Source: Arthrobacter livingstonensis
Lineage (GTDB): Bacteria; Actinomycetota; Actinomycetes; Actinomycetales; Micrococcaceae
Direction: 5' to 3'
Length of the DNA: 64,000 nucleotides
Assembly: GCF_003219815.1 (NCBI RefSeq)
Contig: NZ_QJVD01000020.1
Location: 32,478-96,477 of the forward strand
Program-made: the position numbers and the translations under genes
Notes under the pieces: generated by a model
Seen by the model: the letters and a program-made list of their open reading frames with translations, nothing else
What the model was told of the DNA's origin: nothing
Database searches by the model: none
Shown: piece after piece, positions 8,108 to 16,037 of the stretch
Layout: the number at the start of each line of letters is the position of its first letter
Numbering within the stretch: position 1 is the stretch's first letter

Positions 8108-9286
8108 CTACCGCCGGATCCGGTAGCCGCGCTTAACCACTGTCTCCACGACGCCCGGGTCCGGCAGCGAGGCCCGCAGCCGGCTCATGGTCATGTGCAG
8201 TGCATGCTCCGCCTCGCCCACGCCCAGCTCGGCGGCCAGTTCGCCCTGCGAACGCACGGACCCGCCGGCGCTGATGAGTGCCTTGAGGAGCTGCAGCGGC
8301 GCCGGGGCCAGCGGCACCGGAACCTTGTTGATGAGCAGCGCCTGCCCGCGCACTTCCAGCAGCTGACCCGAACTTTCCATGCGCAGTGCGCCGGCCGCCT
8401 CCAGATGCTCGCAGACCAGCCGGATCAGCGCGCCCATGCGGAACCGCTCCGGTACCAGGGGCGTGATGCCCGCGGCCAGCAGCGGCGCAGCCGTGACGGG
8501 CCCGACGGCGGCACTGGCCACAGCGGCTGTCCCGCCGGTGCACGGGGTGCCGCCCGGGCCCCCGTGCAGGATGCCTTCCGCACCGCCGCGCAGGGCGGCG
8601 AGGAACGCCCCTGCCCGGCCCGTCTGGGCGGCGGCGCTCAGGACGGCGTCGACGGCGGGCGCGCTGGTGAAGGTGAGGACGTCCAGCTCCCGGTTGGCCA
8701 CGGCGTCGATCAGCTGGGACAGGCGGTCCCCGTCCTCGGCATTGACCCAGCGGTACGGGGTGACCGTCAGTACCTGGGCACCCGCGGCGCGCAGCCGCGC
8801 GAGCGCAGCGACGTCCGTGTAGCCGTGGACCTGCACGGCCACTACCTTGCCCGCTATGCCGGTGTCAATGACCAGCCCGGTCAGGGCGGCCGTGGTCTCG
8901 TCGGAGCTGATGCCGGCATCGTCCAGCCCGGCGGCCCGCACGGCGCCGCGCGCCTTGGGCCCGCGCACATAAATATCCGCCCGGCCCAGGACCGCCAGGA
9001 GTTCCTCACCGAGCCCTGCGGCGTCCGCGGCCTCGCACCAGCGCCGCATCCCGTAGGCCGTGGTCACCATGACAACGTCCGGCGCCGCCGCAATGACCGC
9101 GGCGATTTCGGCGAGCAGGACCTCGTCGCTTTCCACCGGGGCAATCTTCAGTGCGGGTGCGTGGAGCACCCGGGCGCCGCGCCGTTCCAAGGCATCGATG
9201 AGGTCCCCGGCACGCCGGTGCGCGGTCACCCCGATCCGGAATCCCTGCAACGGCCGGGACTGGGCGTGCTCTGGCGATTCGCTCAT
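8108..9286 (-). CDS. hemD: Uroporphyrinogen-III synthase fused to a winged-helix DNA-binding domain
   Basis: A 392-residue two-part protein. The N-terminal 270 residues are a HemD domain: an IGVTAHRRAGDLIDALERRGA opening, then ALKIAP, then VMVTTAYGMRRW and a TFTSAPAVDAVL motif typical of the second lobe. It cyclises hydroxymethylbilane to uroporphyrinogen III. Residues about 300-392 form an OmpR-like winged helix (LLKALISAGGSVRSQGELAAELG ... TVVKRGYRIRR). Such HemD-regulator fusions are known in actinobacteria and often sit with nitrite reductase genes. ATG 9286 is chosen because AAGGAG (9290-9295) precedes it and the extra upstream residues look noncoding. The gene follows cobA by 8 bases in one operon with it, so it supplies siroheme to NirB and may also sense the pathway. 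Confidence 0.88.
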   Translation of the reverse strand: MSESPEHAQSRPLQGFRIGVTAHRRAGDLIDALERRGARVLHAPALKIAPVESDEVLLAEIAAVIAAAPDVVMVTTAYGMRRWCEAADAAGLGEELLAVLGRADIYVRGPKARGAVRAAGLDDAGISSDETTAALTGLVIDTGIAGKVVAVQVHGYTDVAALARLRAAGAQVLTVTPYRWVNAEDGDRLSQLIDAVANRELDVLTFTSAPAVDAVLSAAAQTGRAGAFLAALRGGAEGILHGGPGGTPCTGGTAAVASAAVGPVTAAPLLAAGITPLVPERFRMGALIRLVCEHLEAAGALRMESSGQLLEVRGQALLINKVPVPLAPAPLQLLKALISAGGSVRSQGELAAELGVGEAEHALHMTMSRLRASLPDPGVVETVVKRGYRIRR

Positions 9287-9294
9287 GGGCTCCT

Positions 9295-10092
9295 TCAAGC
9301 TGGCTGGCGTGCGGTGTGGGGAAGACGGCCGGAAAGGAAATCGGCCACCGGCAGCTCGGCGCCGCCCGCCAGGGCCACCACGTCCCCAATGACGATGACC
9401 GCGGGGTTGCGGCACTTGGAGGCCGCGTTGACAATGCTACCGAGCGTGGCAGTGGTGGTGCGCTGTGTGTGACTGAAACCGCGTTCGACGACGGCCACCG
9501 GCGTAACATTGGCCAGTCCCGCCAGGCGCAGCCCGGCCACGAGCTGGGGCAGGGTGCCGATGCCCATGAGCACCACAATGGTCCCGCCCAGGCCGGCCAG
9601 GTGCCGGTATTCGTGCGGCTCCAGGGGTGCGTGGCCGGACACCACCGTGAACAGGTGGCTCACGTTGCGGTGCGTCACCGGGATGCCGGCGGCACCGGGG
9701 ACGGCCACGGCACTGGAGATGCCCGGGACCACCGTGACCGGGATGCCGGCCGCGACGGCTGCCGCCACTTCCTCCCCTCCGCGGCCAAAAACAAACGGGT
9801 CCCCGCCCTTGAGCCTGACCACGTGCAGCCCGGTGCGGGCCGCCTCGACCATCCGCCGCTGGATGTCATCCTGCGGCACCAAGTGACGCCCCGGAGTCTT
9901 TCCCACGTCAACGAAGGAGGCGTGCGGCGCCAACTCCGCCAGGTCGCGGGTGGGACCGAGCCGGTCAAAATAGACCAGGTCCGCCGCGGCGAGTGCCCTG
10001 GCGGCCCTCAGGGTGAGCAGGTCGGCGGGGCCGGGGCCGCCGCCCACGAGCGTGATCCGGCCGGTCTTCGGGGTGCGGGTGCGGGTCAACAT
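9295..10092 (-). CDS. cobA: Uroporphyrinogen-III C-methyltransferase
   Basis: CobA uses two S-adenosylmethionine to make precorrin-2 from uroporphyrinogen III, the first step to siroheme. The 265-residue protein shows the full family signature: VGGGPGPADLLTLRA near the N-terminus, LKGGDPFVFGRGGEE in the middle, VVPGISSAVAVPGAAGIPVTHR, and VLMGIGTLP. It is the single-domain form, without the CysG dehydrogenase/chelatase part, so another protein must complete siroheme; none is visible here. It is followed closely by hemD, with the ribosome-binding site of hemD next to its stop, and it lies 140 bases downstream of nirB on the same strand. This links it to siroheme for nitrite reductase. Confidence 0.93.
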   Translation of the reverse strand: MLTRTRTPKTGRITLVGGGPGPADLLTLRAARALAAADLVYFDRLGPTRDLAELAPHASFVDVGKTPGRHLVPQDDIQRRMVEAARTGLHVVRLKGGDPFVFGRGGEEVAAAVAAGIPVTVVPGISSAVAVPGAAGIPVTHRNVSHLFTVVSGHAPLEPHEYRHLAGLGGTIVVLMGIGTLPQLVAGLRLAGLANVTPVAVVERGFSHTQRTTTATLGSIVNAASKCRNPAVIVIGDVVALAGGAELPVADFLSGRLPHTARQPA

Positions 10093-10232
10093 GGTGTGCC
10101 TGTCTTTGCTGGTTTGGGTACTGGCGGGAAAATGTGAAAAGTGGGCGCCAGCCGGACCGGTGGAGGCTGCCCGAGATCTGCGATATCGATTCAGCGGATG
10201 GGGGACTGGGGTGCGGGGAACGGGGATGGCGC

Positions 10233-12959
10233 CTAGTTCCGGTGGGGATCTGCGCCGCGGACGGGGATGTGGGTGGCCACCAGCACCGGGCCCCGCGATC
10301 CGGCCGCAGCGTTCCCAACCCCCGCCTCACCGGCAGCTGCCTCCATCGCCGCTGCCTTCTCGGCCTCCGTGGCCGGGCGGATCTGCCCGCGTTCTGGCAC
10401 AAACTCGATCGAGTCATCGGCCGCCTCCGGGGCGTTGACGAAGGAGCGGAAGCGCCGTAGCCGTTCGGGATCGGCCAGGGTGGCGGCCCATTCGTCCTCG
10501 TAGTGCTCCACATGCAGGGCCATGGCGGCTTCCAGGTCCGCCGCGATGCCCAGCGAGTCGTTGACCACCACGTCCGCCACGTGCGCCAGGCCGCCGTCGA
10601 GCTCCTCCTGCCAGCGGGCCGTGCGCTGCAGGCGGTCGGCGGTGCGGATGTAGTACATCAGGTAGCGGTCGATGTAGCTGATGAGCGTGGCGTCGTCGAG
10701 GTCCTTGGCGAGCAGCTGCGCGTGGGCCGGGGTGGCGCCGCCGTTGCCGCCCACGTACAGGTTCCAGCCGTCGGCGGTGGCGATGACGCCTACGTCCTTG
10801 CCGCGTGCCTCGGCGCATTCCCGGGCGCAGCCGGAGACACCGAGCTTGATTTTGTGCGGGCTGCGCAGGCCGCGGTACCGCAGTTCCAGTTGGATGGCCA
10901 TGGCCACCGAGTCCTGCACGCCAAAGCGGCACCAGGTGGAGCCGACGCAGGACTTCACGGTGCGCAGGGATTTCCCGTAGGCCTGGCCGGACTCCATGCC
11001 GGCGTCGATGAGGATCTTCCAGATCGCCGGCAGCTGCTCAAGGCGGGCGCCGAAAAGGTCGATGCGCTGCCCGCCGGTGATCTTGGTGTACAGGCCGAAC
11101 TCCTGGGCCACCGCGGCAATCACGGCCAGCTTGGCGGGGGTGATCTCCCCGCCGGGGATGCGCGGAACCACCGAGTAGCTGCCATCCTTTTGCATGTTGG
11201 CCAGGGCGCGGTCGTTGGTGTCCTGGAGGGTGCCCCGGCCAGCGTCGAGCACGTATTCGCTGTGCTGGCTGGCCAGAATGGAGGCCACGGTGGGCTTGCA
11301 GATGTCGCAGCCGTGCCCGGCCCGGGCGGTTTCATCGACGCCAAAGCGGGCCAGGATGTCCGGAAAACTGGTCAGTTCCAGGGCGCTGACGGCCTCAAAG
11401 AGCTCCGCGCGGGACATCCCGAAGTGTTCGCACAACGCCTTTGACACGGCGATGCCAGACTTGGCCAGCTCGCCCTCCATGAGCTTCTTCAGCAGGGGCA
11501 CGCAGGAACCGCACTGGGTGCCGGCCCGGGTGCACGCCGAAAGGTCCGGCAGGTCCCGGACGGGGTCGGCGCCCTCGCAGCTGCCGCAGCCGTTGACGGC
11601 GTCGCGGATGCTGCCGGCGGAGACGTTGTTGCACGAGCACAGGATGGCGTCGTCGGGAAGTTCGACGGCGGGTGCGTCCCCTCCGCCTGCTGCCGACAGG
11701 AACGCGCCGGGCCCGGCCGGCAGTTCCCGGCCCAGCAACGGGCGCAGGCTGGTGTACGGGGTGGCGTCGCCGACAAAAATGCCGCCCAGCAGGGTTTTGG
11801 CGTCGGCGCTGGTGACGATCTTTTGGTAAATGCCGCGGGCGGGATCGGCATAGACCACCTCCAGGCTGTCCTCCGTGCGGGCAAAGGCGTCGCCAAAGCT
11901 GGCCACGTCCACCCCGGAGAGCTTGAGCTTGGTGGCCGTGTCGAACCCGGGGAACGTGGCGGTCCCTCCGTGCAGGCGGTCGGCCACAATTTCCGCCATG
12001 GTGTTGGCCGGCGCCACCAGGCCCAGGCACATGCCGTCAAAGTTGGCCACCTCGCCGATGGCCCAGATGCCGGGAACGGCGGTGGCGCAGCCTTCAGTGA
12101 TTTGGACGCCGCCGCGAGGTCCCAGCGTCAGGCCGTGGGCGGCGTTGCCGTCCGCGTCCCTGGCCAGCTCGTCGCGGGGCCGCACGCCGATGGCGGCCAC
12201 CACCAGGTCGGCGGCGACCACGGCGCCACCGGCCAGGACCACCCCGGTGACCTGGCCGGCGTCGTGCGTTTCAATGGCGGAGGGGTAGGCGCCGGTGGCG
12301 GCGGAGATTCCCTTGGCGGCGACCAGGCGGCCCAGCGCCTGGCCGGCGCCCTCATCCAGCTGCGCGTTCATGAGCCAGCCGCCGCCGTTGATGACGGTGG
12401 CGTCCGCGCCGAGTTTCATGAGCCCGGCCGCCGCTTCCAGGCCGAGCAGGCCGCCGCCCAGCACTGCGGCCCTGACCTGGCGGCCCAGCACTTGTTGCAG
12501 GCGGGCCGCCTCGCGGTTCAGGGCCCAGACGTCGTCAAGGGTGCGGTAGACGTGGGTGTGTTCGGCGCCGGGGATGGCCGGCCTGGCCGCGTCGGAGCCG
12601 GTGGCCAGGACCAGCTCGTCGTAGCGGTGGCTGGCTTCCACGCCGTCCCTCGACCTTGTGGTGACCGTCCGGGCGGCGGGGTCGATGGTGACGGCGCGGG
12701 CGCCGGTGGCCAGTGTGATGGCGGGGTGGTCCCAGAGCGCGGAGTCGCCGAGGGAAAGATCGGTTTCCGTCTCGGTCAGGGCCTTGCCCAGGTCCACACG
12801 GTCGTAGGGAGTGTGGGCCTCCTCAGCGAGGACCGTGACGTTCCAGCCGTTCATTCCGCGGGCGTGCATGGCCTCGGCGAAGCGGTGGGCGGCTGGACCA
12901 CCGCCCACCACCACGACCTGGCGGGCCGGCGCTGCTTCCTCGGTTGTTCCCTGATTCAT
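10233..12959 (-). CDS. nirB: Assimilatory nitrite reductase [NAD(P)H], large subunit
   Basis: NirB reduces nitrite to ammonium with six electrons from NAD(P)H. The 908-residue protein is full length. In order: an FAD-binding GGGPAAHRFAEAM motif (about 19-31), an NAD-binding GGGLLGLEAAAG (168-179), a BFD-like [2Fe-2S] domain with C441, C443, C483 and C486, a ferredoxin-like half domain, and the siroheme/[4Fe-4S] site with C671-x5-C677 and C711-x3-C715. All cluster ligands are present, so it should be active. The C-terminal 40 residues are Ala/Glu-rich and look disordered. It is followed by cobA and hemD on the same strand. The small subunit nirD lies divergently, which is unusual because nirB and nirD are normally consecutive. 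Confidence 0.97.
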   Translation of the reverse strand: MNQGTTEEAAPARQVVVVGGGPAAHRFAEAMHARGMNGWNVTVLAEEAHTPYDRVDLGKALTETETDLSLGDSALWDHPAITLATGARAVTIDPAARTVTTRSRDGVEASHRYDELVLATGSDAARPAIPGAEHTHVYRTLDDVWALNREAARLQQVLGRQVRAAVLGGGLLGLEAAAGLMKLGADATVINGGGWLMNAQLDEGAGQALGRLVAAKGISAATGAYPSAIETHDAGQVTGVVLAGGAVVAADLVVAAIGVRPRDELARDADGNAAHGLTLGPRGGVQITEGCATAVPGIWAIGEVANFDGMCLGLVAPANTMAEIVADRLHGGTATFPGFDTATKLKLSGVDVASFGDAFARTEDSLEVVYADPARGIYQKIVTSADAKTLLGGIFVGDATPYTSLRPLLGRELPAGPGAFLSAAGGGDAPAVELPDDAILCSCNNVSAGSIRDAVNGCGSCEGADPVRDLPDLSACTRAGTQCGSCVPLLKKLMEGELAKSGIAVSKALCEHFGMSRAELFEAVSALELTSFPDILARFGVDETARAGHGCDICKPTVASILASQHSEYVLDAGRGTLQDTNDRALANMQKDGSYSVVPRIPGGEITPAKLAVIAAVAQEFGLYTKITGGQRIDLFGARLEQLPAIWKILIDAGMESGQAYGKSLRTVKSCVGSTWCRFGVQDSVAMAIQLELRYRGLRSPHKIKLGVSGCARECAEARGKDVGVIATADGWNLYVGGNGGATPAHAQLLAKDLDDATLISYIDRYLMYYIRTADRLQRTARWQEELDGGLAHVADVVVNDSLGIAADLEAAMALHVEHYEDEWAATLADPERLRRFRSFVNAPEAADDSIEFVPERGQIRPATEAEKAAAMEAAAGEAGVGNAAAGSRGPVLVATHIPVRGADPHRN

Positions 12960-13292
12960 GGCTGGCGCCTTTCGCTTGGGTTGGCCCGGTGCTGGTGCTG
13001 GTGCGGAGTGCGGTCTGGTGCTGCTGCGGTTGCTGGGTGCGTCCGGTGCTGGGTGCTGCGGCCAAGGTGTGGTTCAAGACTAGGGAGCCGGCGTTGCCCC
13101 GCCGTTTCGGATATGTTTCCTCGCGTTAACTTTCACCTAACGGACGGCAGGGGCCGGCCGGTGAGGGAAGGTTTACGTGCTTGTCATCTTCGGGGAGGGT
13201 GCGGGAAACACGCCGCCAATAGTGTTTTTCCCATCGGATCGAACCCGGTATATACCCCGCACACGTACCCCGTAGATTAAGGAAGAAGCGGC
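12960..13292. other. Divergent nirB/nirD regulatory region
   Basis: A 333-base region between two divergent genes. Next to nirB is an 80-base low-complexity stretch made of GGTGCTG/GGTTGCTG-like units (about 12985-13065). The middle holds the GlnR-like site at 13125-13141. Next to nirD is AT-richer sequence (GGTATATACCCCG at about 13249) and AAGGAAG at 13280-13286 as the nirD ribosome-binding site. No gene was seen. Confidence 0.6.
13125..13141. promoter_or_regulatory. Candidate GlnR box between nirB and nirD
   Basis: GTTAAC, six bases, CTAAC: two AC dinucleotides separated by exactly nine bases, the AC-n9-AC core described for actinobacterial GlnR, the nitrogen regulator that controls nirB and nitrate genes in related genera. 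It lies about 165 bases from nirB and 150 from nirD. The assignment is by motif only. Confidence 0.45.
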
Positions 13293-13724
13293 ATGGATAC
13301 CCTCATGGAAACGCAGTCTGCACCGCACCGCGACGCTGCCCGATTCGCACCGGCCCTGCATGGGACTCCGCTCCCGCACGGGGTCCCCGCCCCGCACGGC
13401 GGTGCCACATGGCACCGGGTCTGCCGGGTCGCCGAACTGGACGATTCCTGGGGTGAGGCGGCCCTTGTCGGCGGCCGCCAGGTGGCGCTTTTCCGGGTGG
13501 GGGAGCGCAGTGTCTTTGCCGTCTCCCACGCGGATCCCGCCACCCGTGCCAATGTCATGGCACGCGGCATTGTCGGCTCGAGGGGGAACACCCACACCAT
13601 CGCCTCACCCCTCCACAAGGAGGTCTACAGCTTGGCCACGGGCGAGTGTTTCGGGAACCCCGAACTGCATTTGGGCACGTACCAGGTGCGTGTGGTGGAC
13701 GGTGCCGTCGAGGTGGCGCTGTAA
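13293..13724 (+). CDS. nirD: Nitrite reductase small subunit NirD
   Basis: NirD is the Rieske-like small subunit needed by NirB. The 143-residue protein has the usual core from about residue 38 (ATWHRVCRVAELDDSWGEAA, then VALFRVGERSVFAVSHADP, SPLHKEVYSLATGECFGNP, LGTYQVRVVDGAVEVAL). As normal for NirD, the Rieske Cys-His pairs are missing, so no cluster is bound. The N-terminal 37 residues are an extension rich in His and Pro (GTPLPHGVPAPHGG), with no alternative start codon near the core. The start at ATG 13293 has AAGGAAG seven bases upstream. It is transcribed away from nirB, so the two subunits come from separate transcripts. Confidence 0.9.
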   Translation: MDTLMETQSAPHRDAARFAPALHGTPLPHGVPAPHGGATWHRVCRVAELDDSWGEAALVGGRQVALFRVGERSVFAVSHADPATRANVMARGIVGSRGNTHTIASPLHKEVYSLATGECFGNPELHLGTYQVRVVDGAVEVAL

Positions 13725-13734
13725 GGGCGAGGTG

Positions 13735-13786
13735 ACTGGGCACTTGTGGCTGTTTTCGGCACCCATTTCAGCCACTAGTGTCCAGT
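13735..13786. terminator. Hairpin after nirD, TTGTGGCTG/CAGCCACTA type
   Basis: Arms 13735-13752 and 13769-13786 pair at 16 of 18 positions. The inner ends TTGTGGCTG and CAGCCACTA are shared with the hairpin at 6742-6803. It begins 11 bases after the nirD stop, so it is the likely nirD terminator. Confidence 0.6.
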
Positions 13787-13842
13787 GGGCGGAGGCCCGG
13801 CTGCACTTGCCCGGGCTGCCGCGAACGGGCAGAATCGCATCC

Positions 13843-14058
13843 ATGGCACATAAATTTGCGGTGGGCGACCACGTCACATGGAATTCCGAGGCCGGGCATG
13901 TCCAGGGGACCATCACCAAGGTCCACACCGGGGACGTCGACTACAAGGGCCACACCCGACGGTGTACGCCCGAGGATCCGCAGTACGAGATCAAGAGCAG
14001 CAAAACGGACCACGTGGCCATGCACAAGGGCAGCGCCCTGACGAAAATCAAGGGATGA
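13843..14058 (+). CDS. DUF2945 (hypervirulence-associated TUDOR-like) small protein
   Basis: A 71-residue protein of the DUF2945 family, a small SH3/TUDOR-like fold. It opens MAHKFAVGDHVTWNSEAGHV, where the glycine-aspartate and WNSEAG pattern is the family hallmark, then G.I.KVHT and ends HVAMHKGSALTKIKG. The role in bacteria is unknown; members have been proposed to bind nucleic acid or modified peptides. ATG 13843 is used because the protein starts there as in relatives; the larger reading frame upstream is noncoding. A decayed copy of its 3' end lies at 15871-16001, on the far side of the hipBA genes. Confidence 0.82.
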   Translation: MAHKFAVGDHVTWNSEAGHVQGTITKVHTGDVDYKGHTRRCTPEDPQYEIKSSKTDHVAMHKGSALTKIKG

Positions 14059-14240
14059 TGGAAATCCGGCGCCGCCACCGGGTCCATTCGAGGCAAGCGC
14101 CGCTGCATGGGCTCCGTTGAGCCAAAAGTTGAGCCAAAATTCGAAGGAAAGTTGCTTCGTTGCTGTCCTGAGGCCCGTTAATGAGCATACTGGCCCGTCG
14201 CGGACCTCGGTCGGCTGTGAGGACTGCAGCGCCTAATTTG

Positions 14241-14312
14241 ATTACGAACTCGTAATTAGTGGACCATTATTACTTTTTCCGGATAGGATGGGAATTATTA
14301 CCGGGACGTAAT
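14241..14312. promoter_or_regulatory. Two palindromes upstream of hipB, probable HipB operators
   Basis: Site 1 (14241-14256) is ATTACGA, two bases, TCGTAAT. Site 2 (14297-14312) is ATTAC, six bases, GTAAT and ends at the hipB ribosome-binding site AAGGAG (14313-14318). They share the ATTAC/GTAAT half sites and their centres are 56 bases apart. HipB proteins repress their own operon through such paired sites. The region is markedly AT-richer than its neighbours. Confidence 0.6.
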
Positions 14313-14323
14313 AAGGAGCAGTT

Positions 14324-14545
14324 GTGCAAGGCGTCATGAGGACTACGCAGGACCTGGGGCTGATGGTTCATGGTGTCCGCACGCGGCATCAGCTCACCCA
14401 GGCTGAACTGGCCACCCGGCTTGGGGTCAGCCAGCGCTATCTTTCGGAGCTGGAGACTGGGAAACCCAAGGTCCTGAACGCGAAACTGCTCTCAGTCCTC
14501 GACCAGCTGGGTGTGGAGCTCATCTACCGGGAAGTTCAGGAGTGA
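14324..14545 (+). CDS. hipB: HipB-like XRE antitoxin/repressor
   Basis: A 73-residue helix-turn-helix protein: TRHQLTQAELATRLGVSQRY is the HTH and LSELETGKPKV the following helix, and the C-terminal strand (LLSVLDQLGVELIYRE) matches the end of HipB, where it forms the dimer sheet. HipB neutralises the kinase HipA and represses the operon. GTG 14324 is used because AAGGAG stands 5 bases upstream. Its stop overlaps the hipA start (GTGA). The gene is intact although its hipA partner is broken, so the protein may now act only as a free repressor of its own promoter. Confidence 0.85.
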   Translation: MQGVMRTTQDLGLMVHGVRTRHQLTQAELATRLGVSQRYLSELETGKPKVLNAKLLSVLDQLGVELIYREVQE

Positions 14546-15829
14546 GCGCGCTGCTGCCGGTCCATCTATACGGCACCGTTGTCGGTCATCTGGAACGCAT
14601 CAGTCCTGCGGGGGTTCGCTTCCATTCGTCAGAACAGGGCAGCGCCAGGTTCGCCCGTTGGCTCACCCGTCCTCTCCCGCAGCCTTCCCCTTGCCTCCCG
14701 TCCGTCCAGTGTGGAGGCAGCAACCAACTTTTTCGGTGGGCTCCTTCCTGAAGGCCGGGGACTGCACAACCTGGCAAAACAGGCCGGCGCAGCCACTGAT
14801 GACGTGTATGCCCTGATCGAATTCGCCGGCCTTGACGTCGCCGGAGCCGTCCAGGTGGGGCACTTGGTAAACGCGAGTCACGGCGGCTATGCACCCGTCA
14901 GTGACGGCGAGATCCTCGCGCGGCTGGATAGGACGTACGAATACGTGATGGGGTCCGTGGGAGGCGGCGGGTCGCTGGCCGGCTACCAGCCAAAAACCAC
15001 TTTGGCACGCATCAACGGAAAGTGGTGCATGGCCACAGGCAGTGCGGCTTCCACCCACATTCTCAAGCCGGTGCCGAGGGAATAAGAGCAGTCAGCCGAG
15101 AGGGAGGCCTATGGTCTTTCGCTGGGTCGAACGCTGGGGCTGACGACTTTCGACAGCCATCTTCAACGTTTCGGCGACCGGCTGGTTCTCGTCATTGAAC
15201 GTTATGACCGAGAGATTCACGGCAACAAAGTCGACCGCATCCATCAGGAAGATGCTGCCCAGGCCCTGTCGCTGCGCTGGAACAGCGATGCAAAATTCGA
15301 GGCCGTCGATACACGGGCGAATCTCCATGCGGTGGCAGGCCTCGTGAGCCGGACGCGGCAGGCCATCTCATCCGCACCAGGGGACTTGGAGCGGTTGTTG
15401 GCATTCGTCACATTCAATGCGGCCATCGGAAACACAGACGCCCATGCAAAGAATTTTTCCATCGTGCACTACTCAAACGGACGAGTCGCGCTGGCCCCGC
15501 TCTACGACGTTTCAACCCATGCCATGGCCACCGGCGGACAGCAGAACATGGCCCTGCGGATCAACGGACTGGCCTCCCAGCCGGACCTACGGCTAACCGA
15601 CCTGGTGGCCGAGGGAGTTTCCTGGGGGCTGAAGCCCGAAGCAGCTGAAGCGTTGGTCCACTGCACACTCACGGAGCTGAGAGATGCGGTGTGCGCGGGC
15701 GAGCAGGAAAGAGTTGATTCGAGCATCCCGGCTTACATCGACCGGCAATCCGCCAACCTTCTTGGCGGCCAGCGCGCCGGAGCCGGGATTGGACAGCCGC
15801 CGGCGCTTCATCACTTCACCCACTCTTAA
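14542..15829 (+). pseudogene. hipA: HipA kinase toxin, broken by a frameshift and a stop codon
   Basis: HipA family Ser/Thr kinase, toxin of hipBA. The first 35 or so codons after GTG 14542 give VHLYGTVVGHLER, as at the start of HipA. At about 14640-14670 the reading moves to another frame (one extra base, or two missing), which continues LSRSLPLASRP, FFGGLLPEGRGLHNLA and DVAGAV, then STHILKPV. At 15083-15085 an in-frame TAA interrupts it. The same frame then runs on to 15829 with RLVLVIERYDRE, RIHQEDAAQALSLRW, the catalytic loop GNTDAHAKNF and the metal-binding LAPLYDV. So kinase residues survive in the DNA but no full-length protein can be made without correction. Two independent lesions argue against a single sequencing error. 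Confidence 0.85.
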
Positions 15830-15870
15830 ACGCAGGCGAGCCACGGGCACCGGCTCCGTGCACCGTTAAG

Positions 15871-16001
15871 AAAGTCCACACCAGGGACGCCGACCATGAG
15901 GGCCGCGCCCGCCGATTTACAGAACTGAATAGAGGGCAATAAAAAAAATGGACCACTTGGCCATGCACAAGGGGAGCGCCGTGACGAAAATCAAGGGCTG
16001 A
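15871..16001 (+). pseudogene. Decayed 3' end of a second DUF2945 gene
   Basis: Bases 15871-15927 translate as KVHTRDADHEGRARRFTELN, matching KVHTGDVDYKGHTRR of the intact gene at 13843-14058. A shift at an A-run (15938-15948) follows, and 15948-16001 encode MDHLAMHKGSAVTKIKG and a stop. The last 54 bases differ from those of the intact gene (14005-14058) at only five positions. The 5' half of the gene is absent; instead the hipA end lies 40 bases upstream. So the hipBA genes sit between an intact copy and a truncated copy of the same gene. Confidence 0.85.
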
Positions 16002-16037
16002 GAAAACGATGCCGGCCAGCTGCCATATCGTTGGGGC

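Noticed and set aside
7881-8126. 81-residue + strand frame between deoC and hemD
   Set aside because: No domain or ribosome-binding site; the - strand tail with a membrane helix explains the region better.
12985-13065. GGTGCTG-rich stretch upstream of nirB as a functional repeat
   Set aside because: Units are irregular and the stretch looks like simple low-complexity sequence.
11823-13280. 485-residue open frame antisense to nirB and into the nirB/nirD gap
   Set aside because: No domain; it is the antisense of the FAD domain of nirB and the low-complexity gap.
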